From the NCBI RefSeq assembly GCF_029029525.1, contig NZ_JAKJSC010000001.1, forward strand, positions 620,001 through 684,000: DNA of 64,000 nucleotides, read 5' to 3'. The notes under the pieces were generated by a model, which searched no databases, was not told where the DNA came from, and was given only the letters and a program-made list of their open reading frames with translations. Position 1 is the stretch's first letter; each line of letters opens with the position of its first letter. The stretch is from Labilibaculum sp. DW002 (GTDB taxonomy: Bacteria > Bacteroidota > Bacteroidia > Bacteroidales > Marinifilaceae). This document shows positions 34,640 to 45,221 of the stretch, piece after piece. Both the position numbers and the translations under genes were made by a program.

Positions 34640-35353
34640 TTATTTATAAGATTTTATTTCACATCCTCCCATTAATACAAGTCCTCTAATAATTAATTCT
34701 TTTTTAGGTTCTACAATATAATTTGTAGTTGCTACTCTTTTATCTGATACACCTCCCATAATTGCGGTAACCTCAACCTTAACATCCCAATCAGATGGAA
34801 CAACTAAAACACAGCCTCCAAACATGGCAAAAACATCTATCACATTGGTTCCTTCGGCCAAATCTGCACTGCTCAAGTTCAATTCTGTACCCCCAAAGAC
34901 ACAAGTAACCTTACCTCCTCTAAAATTTTTGTTGTTGATCATTTTTTCACCACCTCCAAAAATATTTAACTCATCAATATAATCCGAATCGATTCCAACA
35001 CCTGATCTACTATGGCCTTCACAAGCATTGCGTTTACGAATAACGACCACACCTACAACAATCATAACTACTGGCCAAAATAAGCCTCTCCAATTAAAGC
35101 TCCAATCAAATATAATTGGAAACATAAATACACCACCTACTGCCATCAAAACAATACCTGTTGTTTTATCTTCTTTGCCAAAAAAGAAAAGAGCACCTAA
35201 ACCAATTAATAATCCTGGCCAAGAGAATATCATATGCCTTAATTCGTAGGGAATAAAGTCTAAATTTTTAAGAACCAATAAGCATCCAAATAGGATTAAA
35301 AAAATACCGAATATTGCACGGTTATTTGGGTTTGATTTATGTTGTGTTTTCAT
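34640..35353 (-). CDS. LiaF-like membrane protein (envelope stress)
   Basis: This 237-residue protein has three to four N-terminal membrane helices (about 12-105; IFGIFLILFGCLLVLKNLDF, WPGLLIGLGALFFF). A soluble beta-rich C-terminal domain follows (about 130-235), with repeats of the type KVTCVFGGTELNLSSADLAE and VIDVFAMFGGCVLVVPSDWD, typical of the LiaF/cell-wall-active antibiotic response domain. In Firmicutes LiaF represses LiaRS signalling; in Bacteroidota such proteins sit beside LytS/LytR pairs and presumably modulate them. It starts 24 bases after the small neighbour and ends 5 bases before the sensor kinase. Confidence 0.82.
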   Translation of the reverse strand: MKTQHKSNPNNRAIFGIFLILFGCLLVLKNLDFIPYELRHMIFSWPGLLIGLGALFFFGKEDKTTGIVLMAVGGVFMFPIIFDWSFNWRGLFWPVVMIVVGVVVIRKRNACEGHSRSGVGIDSDYIDELNIFGGGEKMINNKNFRGGKVTCVFGGTELNLSSADLAEGTNVIDVFAMFGGCVLVVPSDWDVKVEVTAIMGGVSDKRVATTNYIVEPKKELIIRGLVLMGGCEIKSYK

Positions 35354-35377
35354 AATGATCTATTTTACGATATGAAT

Positions 35378-35722
35378 TTATTTATTTTTTGAACAATAAG
35401 GCGAATCAGGAGCAAAAATAAATGCTATTCCTCCTAAAATAAGTAAAGCTGGAAAAAACCACATATGCCAATTCTCAGGAATAAAATACAAATCATCCAT
35501 AAGGAAATAACCACCTGCTGCAATCGCTATCATTCCACCAAAAATTTTTCTTCTAACCAATACCTGTAATAATCCGAAAAGAATTAAAAAGGCTTCCCAT
35601 CGATACAGGTATGCTTCGATAAAATTAGATTGATAGTTAAGCCGCTCTAAAACAATTACAATTCCAACAATTATTAGAAGCAGTCCAACAAATAGACTTT
35701 TATTTTTTTTATTTTCATCCAT
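35378..35722 (-). CDS. Small LiaI-like membrane protein (DUF5668-type)
   Basis: This 114-residue protein has about four hydrophobic helices and no other domain. SLFVGLLLIIVGIVIVLERL repeats a pattern found at the N-terminus of the next protein (IFGIFLILFGCLLVLKNLDF), so the two are probably paralogous modules. It leads the operon whose order is small membrane protein, LiaF-like protein, kinase, regulator. A membrane-spanning partner that senses or scaffolds is the likely role. No conserved catalytic residues are visible. Confidence 0.75.
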   Translation of the reverse strand: MDENKKNKSLFVGLLLIIVGIVIVLERLNYQSNFIEAYLYRWEAFLILFGLLQVLVRRKIFGGMIAIAAGGYFLMDDLYFIPENWHMWFFPALLILGGIAFIFAPDSPYCSKNK

Positions 35723-35840
35723 GATAATATGGTTTAAGATTTGGGTTTCCTTTGTTTCTATTGCTAAAATAGAATAATAGTATAGCTTTTACTTGTTCAA
35801 ATCGGTTAAGTGCTGTCAAGAATCGGTAAATGGTTCAAAA

Positions 35841-35868
35841 AAGAAAGATCACTCAAAGGTGATCTTTT
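35841..35868 (-). terminator. Intrinsic terminator after the multi-PAS kinase gene
   Basis: A 9-bp stem (AAAGATCAC / GTGATCTTT, loop TCAAAG) continues on the minus strand into CTTTTTT. It lies 80 bases past the kinase stop and about 120 bases before the LiaI-like gene. Confidence 0.75.
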
Positions 35869-35946
35869 ATACAAGTTATAAATACTCGAATATTTACGAA
35901 TTTAACCTTAAATCTAACTCTTATATAATGCAGCTTGGTATTGGTT

Positions 35947-38580
35947 TTAATTATTAGATTTATCAGATGCAACTGAGTTTCGTATAGCTTGGTTAACATC
36001 TACAGACACTTTAGAAGGTAAGGTGAAATAAAATGCAGAGCCTTCACCTTCTTTACTATCTACCCAAATGTCACCATTCAGCATTTCAATGTGAGCTTTG
36101 GTAATCGCCAAACCAAGTCCTGCTCCTTCTCGAGCCATAACATCCTGAATATCTGCCTGAACGAATCTTTCAAAAATTGCATCCTGACGATCTTCTGAAA
36201 TACCAATTCCAGTATCCTTTACAACAAACTTAAATATTGAATCTTCTCCATTGCTTATCAACTCGTAACCATATTCTATATTACCTTCCTCCGTATATTT
36301 AATTGCATTTTTTATTAAATTAGAGAGAATCGCGATAAATTTATCCTTATCAGTATTAATTTTAGCTTCTTTATTTAATAGTCCTTTTTTAAATAAAAGA
36401 TTCATTCCCTTAGCTTCAACTTCTTGTTTAAAGATATTATATAAATAATCTATCTGTTCATTGATATCAAATTCCTCAATTTCTACTGTCACAAGACCTG
36501 CTTCAATTTTTGAAATATCCATAATATCATCAATAATATTCAGCATTCTATCTCCACTTTTCATTATTATACTGAGGTATTTATCCTTTTTAGCGATCGT
36601 GAGATTACTGCCACTCAAAAGCCCCGAAAACCCAAGTATACTATTCATTGGAGTTCGAATCTCATGACTCATATTTGCTACAAAAGCAGACTTTAAACGA
36701 TCACTTTCCTCAGCTCTCTTTTTAGCTCTAACCAACTCTACCTCTGACCATTTATGTTCTGAAATATCTTGAATAATCCCAGATAGAGCAATTGGCTTCC
36801 CATCCGAATTTAGAATATGTTTTCCAGTGGATTTTATCCAGCGCATTTTGCCATCAATCCGTTTTATCCTGCACTCAAAGTTCCAATCTGAAATCGTCTC
36901 TAATGCTTTCTTAAAAGTTTTTTCCACATCAGTCCTATCCTCAGGTAAAACATGTTCCATAAACATTTCAAAAGTCCATTTACTCTGTAATGTTTTATAT
37001 CCAAAAATCTGATCATGGATTAGTGTTCTATGTGATGATTGGTCTTGTAAATTAAGATCCCATGCGCCAATATGTCCTGTTTCTAATGCTAAACTTAGTC
37101 GATTTTCACTTTTAGCCAATGCCACTATCGCATTTTTCTGTACCGTAATATCGTGAATAGATCCCACTAAAAACTTATTTCCTGACTCATCAATAAAACG
37201 AGTCTTGCTTGTAACTATAGTTTTCGTAATTCCATCTGAAGTCAATGTTTCTTCTCGCAAATCAGGTATACCTGTATCAAGAACTTTTCGATCTGTAGTT
37301 AAAAAATGTTCTCTTTCATTTTCTGGAACTTGCTCTGCAAGTGTGTATCCAATCACCTTATTCTCATCCAAATTGAAAATATCAAAAAAAGCTTTGTTTG
37401 CCATTGTAATTCGATGATTATCATCTTTTACAAATATTGGATCATTAACAAGATTCAGAATTGTTTTTATTTGCTCTTTTTCATCTCTCAAGTTAACATC
37501 GGCATGTTTACGTTCAGTAATGTCAATGGCTGTGGTCAAAATTGCTCGCGTTCCTTCATAATCGATAAGAGTAATTGTTATATCGACCCATTTGGTTTGG
37601 TTCGATTTTGTAAGTATTTTCATTTCGTAATGATCGGGAACCGTCTCACCAGCTAATCTTCTGGTAGCTCTTTCATTTACCATAGCTCTTTGGTCGGGAT
37701 GAACAATATCTAAAGCTTGTAATTGGAATGATTCTTGCTTCGTATACCCAGTAATTTTCTCCCAATATTTATTTACATATAAAATTCCCTTTTCATAATT
37801 TGTTGTCACAATGGATATAGCAACTTGAGCCGTATCAGCCAAGTTCCTAAATTTTTCCTCACTTGCTATAAGTGCACCTTCAATAAGTTTACGCTCAGTG
37901 ATATCTCTTGTAAACATCGCCAATTCAACATTCCCATTGGTATAACTAGGAAATATATGAGTTTCATAAAAATGCCCACTTCTTTCGTCGCTATAAACAA
38001 TTGGCTTTCTCTCCTTTATGATTTTATCGGCTGCTTTTTTTCGTCTTACACCATCCTTTTTGGGTAATAAATCATAAACATTTAAGCCGATTAACTTATT
38101 CACAGAAACACCAAAATTATTTGCAAATGCTTCATTTGCTATCTTTATGTTTCCATCTTGCTCTAGAAGAAACATAAAATCAGTACTGCAATTTATTAAT
38201 GCATTTAAACGAACCTCCAACTCTGTATTTTCAAATTCTCTTAATTTACTTTCTGTAATATCACGCCCAGTAGCATAAACTGATTTCTCACATGAAACAG
38301 ACGTAGCTTTCCATTCAATATATTTTACCGAACCATTCTTGTGGATGTATCTATTATTAAAATTTATTGTTTTTTCACTTATCAGCAGATTTTCAAATTC
38401 TTTATTTGTTTTTTCAAGATCATCAGGATGTACTATATTAAAAAAAGGTTTATTAATAAGTTCCTTAGCATCATAACCAAGCATATCTGTGTAAGCTGGA
38501 TTCAAAAAGGTAAAAACACCTTTATCATCCGTTATACAGATAAGATCCTGAGATAATTCAATTAATTTATTTGCGTTCAT
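35947..38580 (-). CDS. Soluble multi-PAS sensor histidine kinase
   Basis: This 877-residue protein has no obvious transmembrane helix. It carries about five PAS/PAC domains: 1-115 (LICITDDKGVFTFLNPAYTD), about 125-230, 240-360, 365-480 and 490-615 (ALSGIIQDISEHKWSEVE). HisKA follows (FVANMSHEIRTPMNSILGFS, phosphorylatable His), then HATPase (LIKNAIKYTEEGNIEYG, VKDTGIGISEDRQD, GAGLGLAITKAHIEMLNG). No receiver domain or adjacent regulator gene is visible, so it must signal to a partner elsewhere. The PAS stack implies cytoplasmic redox, ligand or light sensing, which is undetermined. A possible TATTTTTG box lies at 38634-38641. Confidence 0.9.
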   Translation of the reverse strand: MNANKLIELSQDLICITDDKGVFTFLNPAYTDMLGYDAKELINKPFFNIVHPDDLEKTNKEFENLLISEKTINFNNRYIHKNGSVKYIEWKATSVSCEKSVYATGRDITESKLREFENTELEVRLNALINCSTDFMFLLEQDGNIKIANEAFANNFGVSVNKLIGLNVYDLLPKKDGVRRKKAADKIIKERKPIVYSDERSGHFYETHIFPSYTNGNVELAMFTRDITERKLIEGALIASEEKFRNLADTAQVAISIVTTNYEKGILYVNKYWEKITGYTKQESFQLQALDIVHPDQRAMVNERATRRLAGETVPDHYEMKILTKSNQTKWVDITITLIDYEGTRAILTTAIDITERKHADVNLRDEKEQIKTILNLVNDPIFVKDDNHRITMANKAFFDIFNLDENKVIGYTLAEQVPENEREHFLTTDRKVLDTGIPDLREETLTSDGITKTIVTSKTRFIDESGNKFLVGSIHDITVQKNAIVALAKSENRLSLALETGHIGAWDLNLQDQSSHRTLIHDQIFGYKTLQSKWTFEMFMEHVLPEDRTDVEKTFKKALETISDWNFECRIKRIDGKMRWIKSTGKHILNSDGKPIALSGIIQDISEHKWSEVELVRAKKRAEESDRLKSAFVANMSHEIRTPMNSILGFSGLLSGSNLTIAKKDKYLSIIMKSGDRMLNIIDDIMDISKIEAGLVTVEIEEFDINEQIDYLYNIFKQEVEAKGMNLLFKKGLLNKEAKINTDKDKFIAILSNLIKNAIKYTEEGNIEYGYELISNGEDSIFKFVVKDTGIGISEDRQDAIFERFVQADIQDVMAREGAGLGLAITKAHIEMLNGDIWVDSKEGEGSAFYFTLPSKVSVDVNQAIRNSVASDKSNN

Positions 38581-41105
<2,525 letters not shown>

Positions 41106-41167
41106 CATTCAATTAAAAAACGAGGATTATTTTTTCACTTCGTTATCTTAACCCTAATTACTAAAAA

Positions 41168-41755
41168 ATGAATTTTACAGCAATAGATTTTGAGACTGCT
41201 AATGGAAAGCGAAATTCTGCCTGTTCCCTAGGTCTTGTGCGTGTCGAAAACGGAATAATTGTTGAGAGTAAAGATTGGTTGATCTCCCCTCCTGAAATGT
41301 ATTTCCACCCAATGAATATCAGTATACATGGCATTACTGAAGAAGATGTAATGAACGAACCAAGTTTCAATTACATTTGGGAAGAAGTAGAGGAATATTT
41401 AAAAGATGAGATGGTAATCGCTCACAATGCTAGTTTTGATGTCTCGGTATTGCGTGCGTGCCTCGAAACTTATGGCATTGCCTTTCCTAATTTTGATTAT
41501 ATGTGCACAGTTCAGATTAGTAAAAATATTTGGCCTAATATGCCTAATCATAAACTAAATACCTTGGCACATATTTTCGATATTCCTTTAAAGCATCACG
41601 ATGCATTAGAAGATACTTTGGCTTGTGCAAAAATTGCAATTAAAGCTTGTGGTGTAATGAATAGCACTAATCTTTTACAATTGGCTAACGAAATAAGCAT
41701 TACTCCAGGCAAATTATACAACAAAGGTTACCGAGCTCCAAAAAAAATTAAATAA
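41168..41755 (+). CDS. DEDDh-type 3'-5' exonuclease (DnaQ-like)
   Basis: This 195-residue protein has the exonuclease motif I DFETAN (acidic D-x-E), motif II IAHNASFDVSVL and motif III HDALEDTLACAKI with His and Asp, giving all four acids and the His of DEDDh enzymes. Two-metal hydrolysis of DNA or RNA ends is expected. It resembles the proofreading subunit of DNA polymerase III or stand-alone repair exonucleases; no polymerase gene is adjacent. It follows ligA, so DNA maintenance is a reasonable context. The C-terminal 20 residues are basic. Confidence 0.9.
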   Translation: MNFTAIDFETANGKRNSACSLGLVRVENGIIVESKDWLISPPEMYFHPMNISIHGITEEDVMNEPSFNYIWEEVEEYLKDEMVIAHNASFDVSVLRACLETYGIAFPNFDYMCTVQISKNIWPNMPNHKLNTLAHIFDIPLKHHDALEDTLACAKIAIKACGVMNSTNLLQLANEISITPGKLYNKGYRAPKKIK

Positions 41756-41840
41756 GCTTAAATTATGATTTGGAAAATGAAAATTTTCCTAACTTGTCAA
41801 TTCGATTTACAAACGTTCAAATTGACCCAAAATCATAAGC
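41756..41840 (+). other. Candidate structured RNA between exonuclease and DUF6913-like gene
   Basis: An outer stem pairs 41765-41773 with 41827-41836 (ATGATTTGG against CCAAAATCAT, one bulge), extended by GCTT/AAGC. Inside lie GGAAAAT-GAAA-ATTTTCC (41772-41789, GNRA loop) and GTCAATT/AATTGAC (41796-41826), suggesting a three-way junction. G41772 and G41773 can pair in either the outer stem or the first hairpin. Confidence 0.4.
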
Positions 41841-41864
41841 CTACATCTTAACTATTAAAAACAA

Positions 41865-42404
41865 ATGAGTTTTTTACAAAATATTAAAAATCGCCTTGCT
41901 AATAATCACATTCGGAACAAACAGAAGAAGAATCCGAGAATAAAAGAATTTCACAATTTAGAAAGCGCAAAAAGCATAGGGATTTTGTTTGATACGCTTG
42001 ATGACAAAAATCATTCGATTGCTAAAAAATTCTCGGAAGATTTATTGCAAAAGGGCTATAAAGTGCAAACAGTTGGTTGGATAAATGCGGATGAGTTACC
42101 AGATTTTGGTGTAGCACAAAAGATATTATTCTACACCAACAAAGATGTTAAGTGGAACGGGGAACCAATTAGCGAGGAGCTAGCTGAATTTGTTACTAAA
42201 AAATTCGATTTGCTATTCATATTTACAGAATCGGATCATCTTTCGATAAAATACCTTACACAATTATCAAATGCTTCATGCAAAGTAGGCTCATTAGCTG
42301 ACAATTGCGAGCATCTAGATTTAATGATTGATCAAGGCAAAAATAAATCATTAGCAAATTTAATCAGTGAAAGCTTAAAATACCTTGCTATTATTAAAAA
42401 GTAG
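41865..42404 (+). CDS. DUF6913-like conserved protein
   Basis: This 179-residue protein has a basic N-terminus and a compact alpha/beta domain (SIGILFDTLDDKNHSIAKKF, DLLFIFTESDHLSIKYLTQL). It matches the pattern I associate with DUF6913, a family largely limited to Bacteroidota; I cannot verify this here. It has no signal peptide and no catalytic motif. It lies between the exonuclease and the LpoB gene with a 73-base gap to the latter. The role is unknown. Confidence 0.65.
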   Translation: MSFLQNIKNRLANNHIRNKQKKNPRIKEFHNLESAKSIGILFDTLDDKNHSIAKKFSEDLLQKGYKVQTVGWINADELPDFGVAQKILFYTNKDVKWNGEPISEELAEFVTKKFDLLFIFTESDHLSIKYLTQLSNASCKVGSLADNCEHLDLMIDQGKNKSLANLISESLKYLAIIKK

Positions 42405-42477
42405 TTGATAAACTGGCATAAATATTGTGTTTAATTTTAACAAAAAAATTTAAAAAAAGGATATTATTTAAACAAAA

Positions 42478-43074
42478 ATGAAAAATATTATGAAGTATTC
42501 ATTTCGCCTAATTGTTTTTACACTGGCTATTTTTGCCAGCGTTTCTTGTTCCAGACAAGTAACCCGTGTATCTCCTGATCAGCAAATTGACTTGAGCGGA
42601 CGTTGGAACGATACGGATTCTAAACTAACTGCAGAAGCATTAATAGAACAACTACTAACTCGTAATTGGATAGAAAACTATCAACAAGAAACGGGTAAAA
42701 AACCAGTAGTTATTGTTGGCCTAATAACGAATAAAAGTTCTGAACATATCGATTCTGACACCTACATTAAGGATATTGAAAAAGCTATTTTGAACGATGG
42801 TAGAGTTCGTTTGGTTCAGGCTGGAGCTAAAAGAGAAGCACTTCGCGAGGAGCGTGCAGACCAGCAAGATTTTGCCTCTAAAGCAAGCATCAAAAAATGG
42901 GGCCAAGAACTTGGCGCTGACTTTATTTTACAAGGAGATATTAGTTCAATAATTGATAGTTATAAAAAAGAAAAAGTTAGATACTACCAATTAAACTTAG
43001 AGCTAACCAACCTTGAAACTAGCGAACTGGTTTGGATGGGTGACAAAAAAATTAAAAAGTACGTTAATAAATAA
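42478..43074 (+). CDS. lpoB: Penicillin-binding protein activator LpoB-like lipoprotein
   Basis: This 198-residue lipoprotein (lipobox SVSC, Cys about 24) matches LpoB: IDLSGRWNDTDSKLTAEALI, PVVIVGLITNKSSEHIDSDT and LGADFILQGDISSI follow the TolB-N-like fold of that family. In gammaproteobacteria outer-membrane LpoB activates the peptidoglycan synthase PBP1b; in Bacteroidota the target is not established. A later in-frame ATG (residue 5) could also start it. The COG3014-like lipoprotein follows after 50 bases containing a terminator-like hairpin, so expression of the two may be uneven. Confidence 0.88.
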   Translation: MKNIMKYSFRLIVFTLAIFASVSCSRQVTRVSPDQQIDLSGRWNDTDSKLTAEALIEQLLTRNWIENYQQETGKKPVVIVGLITNKSSEHIDSDTYIKDIEKAILNDGRVRLVQAGAKREALREERADQQDFASKASIKKWGQELGADFILQGDISSIIDSYKKEKVRYYQLNLELTNLETSELVWMGDKKIKKYVNK

Positions 43075-43084
43075 ATTGGTACAA

Positions 43085-43117
43085 TCAGGAAGTCACTTTT
43101 GACTTCCTGAATTTCTT
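43085..43117 (+). terminator. Hairpin with short T-rich tail between lpoB and the next gene
   Basis: A perfect 11-bp stem (TCAGGAAGTCA / TGACTTCCTGA, loop CTTT) is followed by ATTTCTTT. It ends 8 bases before the next start codon, so it may attenuate rather than fully stop transcription. Confidence 0.7.
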
Positions 43118-43124
43118 TATTTGG

Positions 43125-44543
43125 ATGAACAAGCTTCTCTTACATATTACTGCTAAAATACGAACTGCATTTCTACTCGTTTTCCTTCTGTTCTTATCTG
43201 GCTGCGCTACTTATTACATGCAAAATGAAGCTTTTAATGCTTCTTTTTTACGTGGAGACATTTCGGGTGCTGAAAAAATTCTAGATCAGGACAAAAAGAA
43301 CAATCGAAATAAAAATCGCGCTTTATTTTTATTGAACAAAGGAACTTTAGCATGGATGCAAGAAGATTATACTGCTGCAACTAATTATTTTAACGAAGCG
43401 GATCTATACATTGAAGATCAAAGAAAAAGTGTTGGTTCGGAAGCTCTTGCTATGCTTACCAATCCAATGACAAAACCCTACCAACCTGAAGATTTCGAAA
43501 ATGTAATGCTCAATTTCTATAAAGCCTTAAGCTATTTAGAAATGGGAGATTCAGAAAAGGCTCTTGTTGAATGCCGCAGAGTTAATGAAAAGCTATATGC
43601 TCTGAACGATAAATACCCGAAAAAATTTCAAAACAGGTATAGTGATGATGCTTTTGCTCATACGCTTATGGGTTTAATTTATGATTCTACTGGAGATTCA
43701 AATAATGCTTTTATTGCTTATCGAAATGCTTTAAAAATATACGAAGAGAATTATCTAAAAAATTTCAATACTTCTGCGCCATTGCAATTGAAAAAAGATC
43801 TTTTACGTACTGCATTCCAAACTGGTCTGAATCAAGAATACGAAAACTATAAAAATGAATTTGGTTTCGACTATCAAAAGAAAAATAATAACGAGGGAGA
43901 TGTAATCTTAATTTGGCTATCTGGATTAGGGCCTGTAAAAGCTGAATGGAGTATCAATTTCAGTGCTCTTAACGGCCGCGATGGATACCTTACGATGGTA
44001 AATAATGAAGAAAATGTTACGCTTCCATTCTTTGTTGGGAACATGGATCGAAACACAAGAAGTGCTTTTAGCGATTTAGATTTTGTTCGTGTTGCATTCC
44101 CAAAATATCAAGAAAGAATTCCATTTTATACTTCGGCAGATGTGCGAATAAATAATTCGACCACCTACCATCTAGAAAAAGCACAAGATCTAAATGCGAT
44201 TGCCTTTAAGACATTAAAAGATCGTATGGTTAGAGAGATGGCAAATTCTCTTTTACGCCTTGCGACTAAAAAGGCTCTGGAAAGCTACGCAAGAAGTAAA
44301 GATGAAAACATTGGTGCTCTACTTAGTATTTTTAATGCTGTTACCGAGAAAGCTGACACACGAAATTGGCAAACACTGCCTCACTCAATTCACTACACAA
44401 GAATTCGATTAAAAGAAGGTAAGCATCAACTCATTTTACAAGTTAATTATCCTGGAGGAGGAAGTAAGGATCAAGAAATAGAAGTAAATGTGAAAGCAGG
44501 TAAAACAAATTATTTTACATTTCACAATATGGAATCAAACTAA
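43125..44543 (+). CDS. COG3014-like TPR lipoprotein
   Basis: This 472-residue lipoprotein (LFLSGCAT, Cys about 27) carries TPR-like helices (about 45-230: ALFLLNKGTLAWMQEDYTAA, ALSYLEMGDSEKALVECRRV, LMGLIYDSTGDSNNAFIAYR). A beta-rich C-terminal part follows (about 250-470). The pattern fits COG3014, an uncharacterised family often found beside LpoB-like genes, here as well. It probably acts at the outer membrane, perhaps with LpoB in envelope assembly. The last 9 bases overlap the end of the convergent H-NOX gene. Confidence 0.72.
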   Translation: MNKLLLHITAKIRTAFLLVFLLFLSGCATYYMQNEAFNASFLRGDISGAEKILDQDKKNNRNKNRALFLLNKGTLAWMQEDYTAATNYFNEADLYIEDQRKSVGSEALAMLTNPMTKPYQPEDFENVMLNFYKALSYLEMGDSEKALVECRRVNEKLYALNDKYPKKFQNRYSDDAFAHTLMGLIYDSTGDSNNAFIAYRNALKIYEENYLKNFNTSAPLQLKKDLLRTAFQTGLNQEYENYKNEFGFDYQKKNNNEGDVILIWLSGLGPVKAEWSINFSALNGRDGYLTMVNNEENVTLPFFVGNMDRNTRSAFSDLDFVRVAFPKYQERIPFYTSADVRINNSTTYHLEKAQDLNAIAFKTLKDRMVREMANSLLRLATKKALESYARSKDENIGALLSIFNAVTEKADTRNWQTLPHSIHYTRIRLKEGKHQLILQVNYPGGGSKDQEIEVNVKAGKTNYFTFHNMESN

Positions 44544-45086
44544 TATAGGACTTTTTGAAAGTGTAAAACAAACCAATTTACTCCTCTCAGAAATATACTC
44601 TGTATTAAGCGTTATTTCTTCATTAAAAAATCGTTGACAGCCCATTAACAAACCAATGGCCAAATCAACAAGTATTTTTTCTGTTTGATAACTTATCTGG
44701 AAAGTACTCTCGTTAATTTTAATAGCCCTGAACTTCGGAATTTTTAATGCTGGAAAAGAATTTTGCATTTTTTCATGAATGAATTCATCGACCTGATCGA
44801 GAAATTCAAATATGTTACTATTCCCTGCAAAACTAGGTCGGAATAAAATTACAAGGCGACTAAAAAGATATTCTCCAAAATTTTTAGCGACATCGGACGA
44901 TGAGTTGCCAATTTCACGGCCTAACAATTCACATAGTTCAACAAACTGTGCACAAGGATATCCAATTTCTGATTCGTATACCCCATTATTACCAACTCCT
45001 AATTCTGAAATAATTTTTTCTGTAAGATTATGACCATATTCCTTTTCTGCCATTTCCAGAAATTCCGTAAAAAATATTCCCTTCAT
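44535..45086 (-). CDS. H-NOX (haem NO/O2-binding) domain protein
   Basis: This 183-residue protein matches the H-NOX fold throughout: MKGIFFTEFLEMAEKEYGHN at the start, LVILFRPSFAGNSNIFEFLD mid-protein and ALKIPKFRAIKI late. Alignment by the FPALKIPKF segment to soluble guanylate cyclase YPGMRAPSF places His104 at the haem-ligand position. The propionate-binding YxSxR motif reads YQTEK (133-137), with Thr for Ser and Lys for Arg. No cyclase, kinase or chemotaxis domain is fused or adjacent. The start has an unusually strong ribosome binding site for this genome (GGAGG, 4 bases before ATG). NO binding is expected but not proven. Confidence 0.85.
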   Translation of the reverse strand: MKGIFFTEFLEMAEKEYGHNLTEKIISELGVGNNGVYESEIGYPCAQFVELCELLGREIGNSSSDVAKNFGEYLFSRLVILFRPSFAGNSNIFEFLDQVDEFIHEKMQNSFPALKIPKFRAIKINESTFQISYQTEKILVDLAIGLLMGCQRFFNEEITLNTEYISERSKLVCFTLSKSPILV

Positions 45087-45221
45087 TATTCCTCCTCTTT
45101 ACATCATTCAAAGTAGTACTTCGCACAAAATAAATCATTAATACAGTAACGTACCAATAACGGAGAAGAAGAAAACTAATTGTGTAAAGGGGTAATAAAA
45201 ACCTATAAAAGTATATTCTAC

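Noticed and set aside
35947-38580. Hybrid histidine kinase
   Set aside because: No receiver or output domain follows the HATPase; the protein ends shortly after it.
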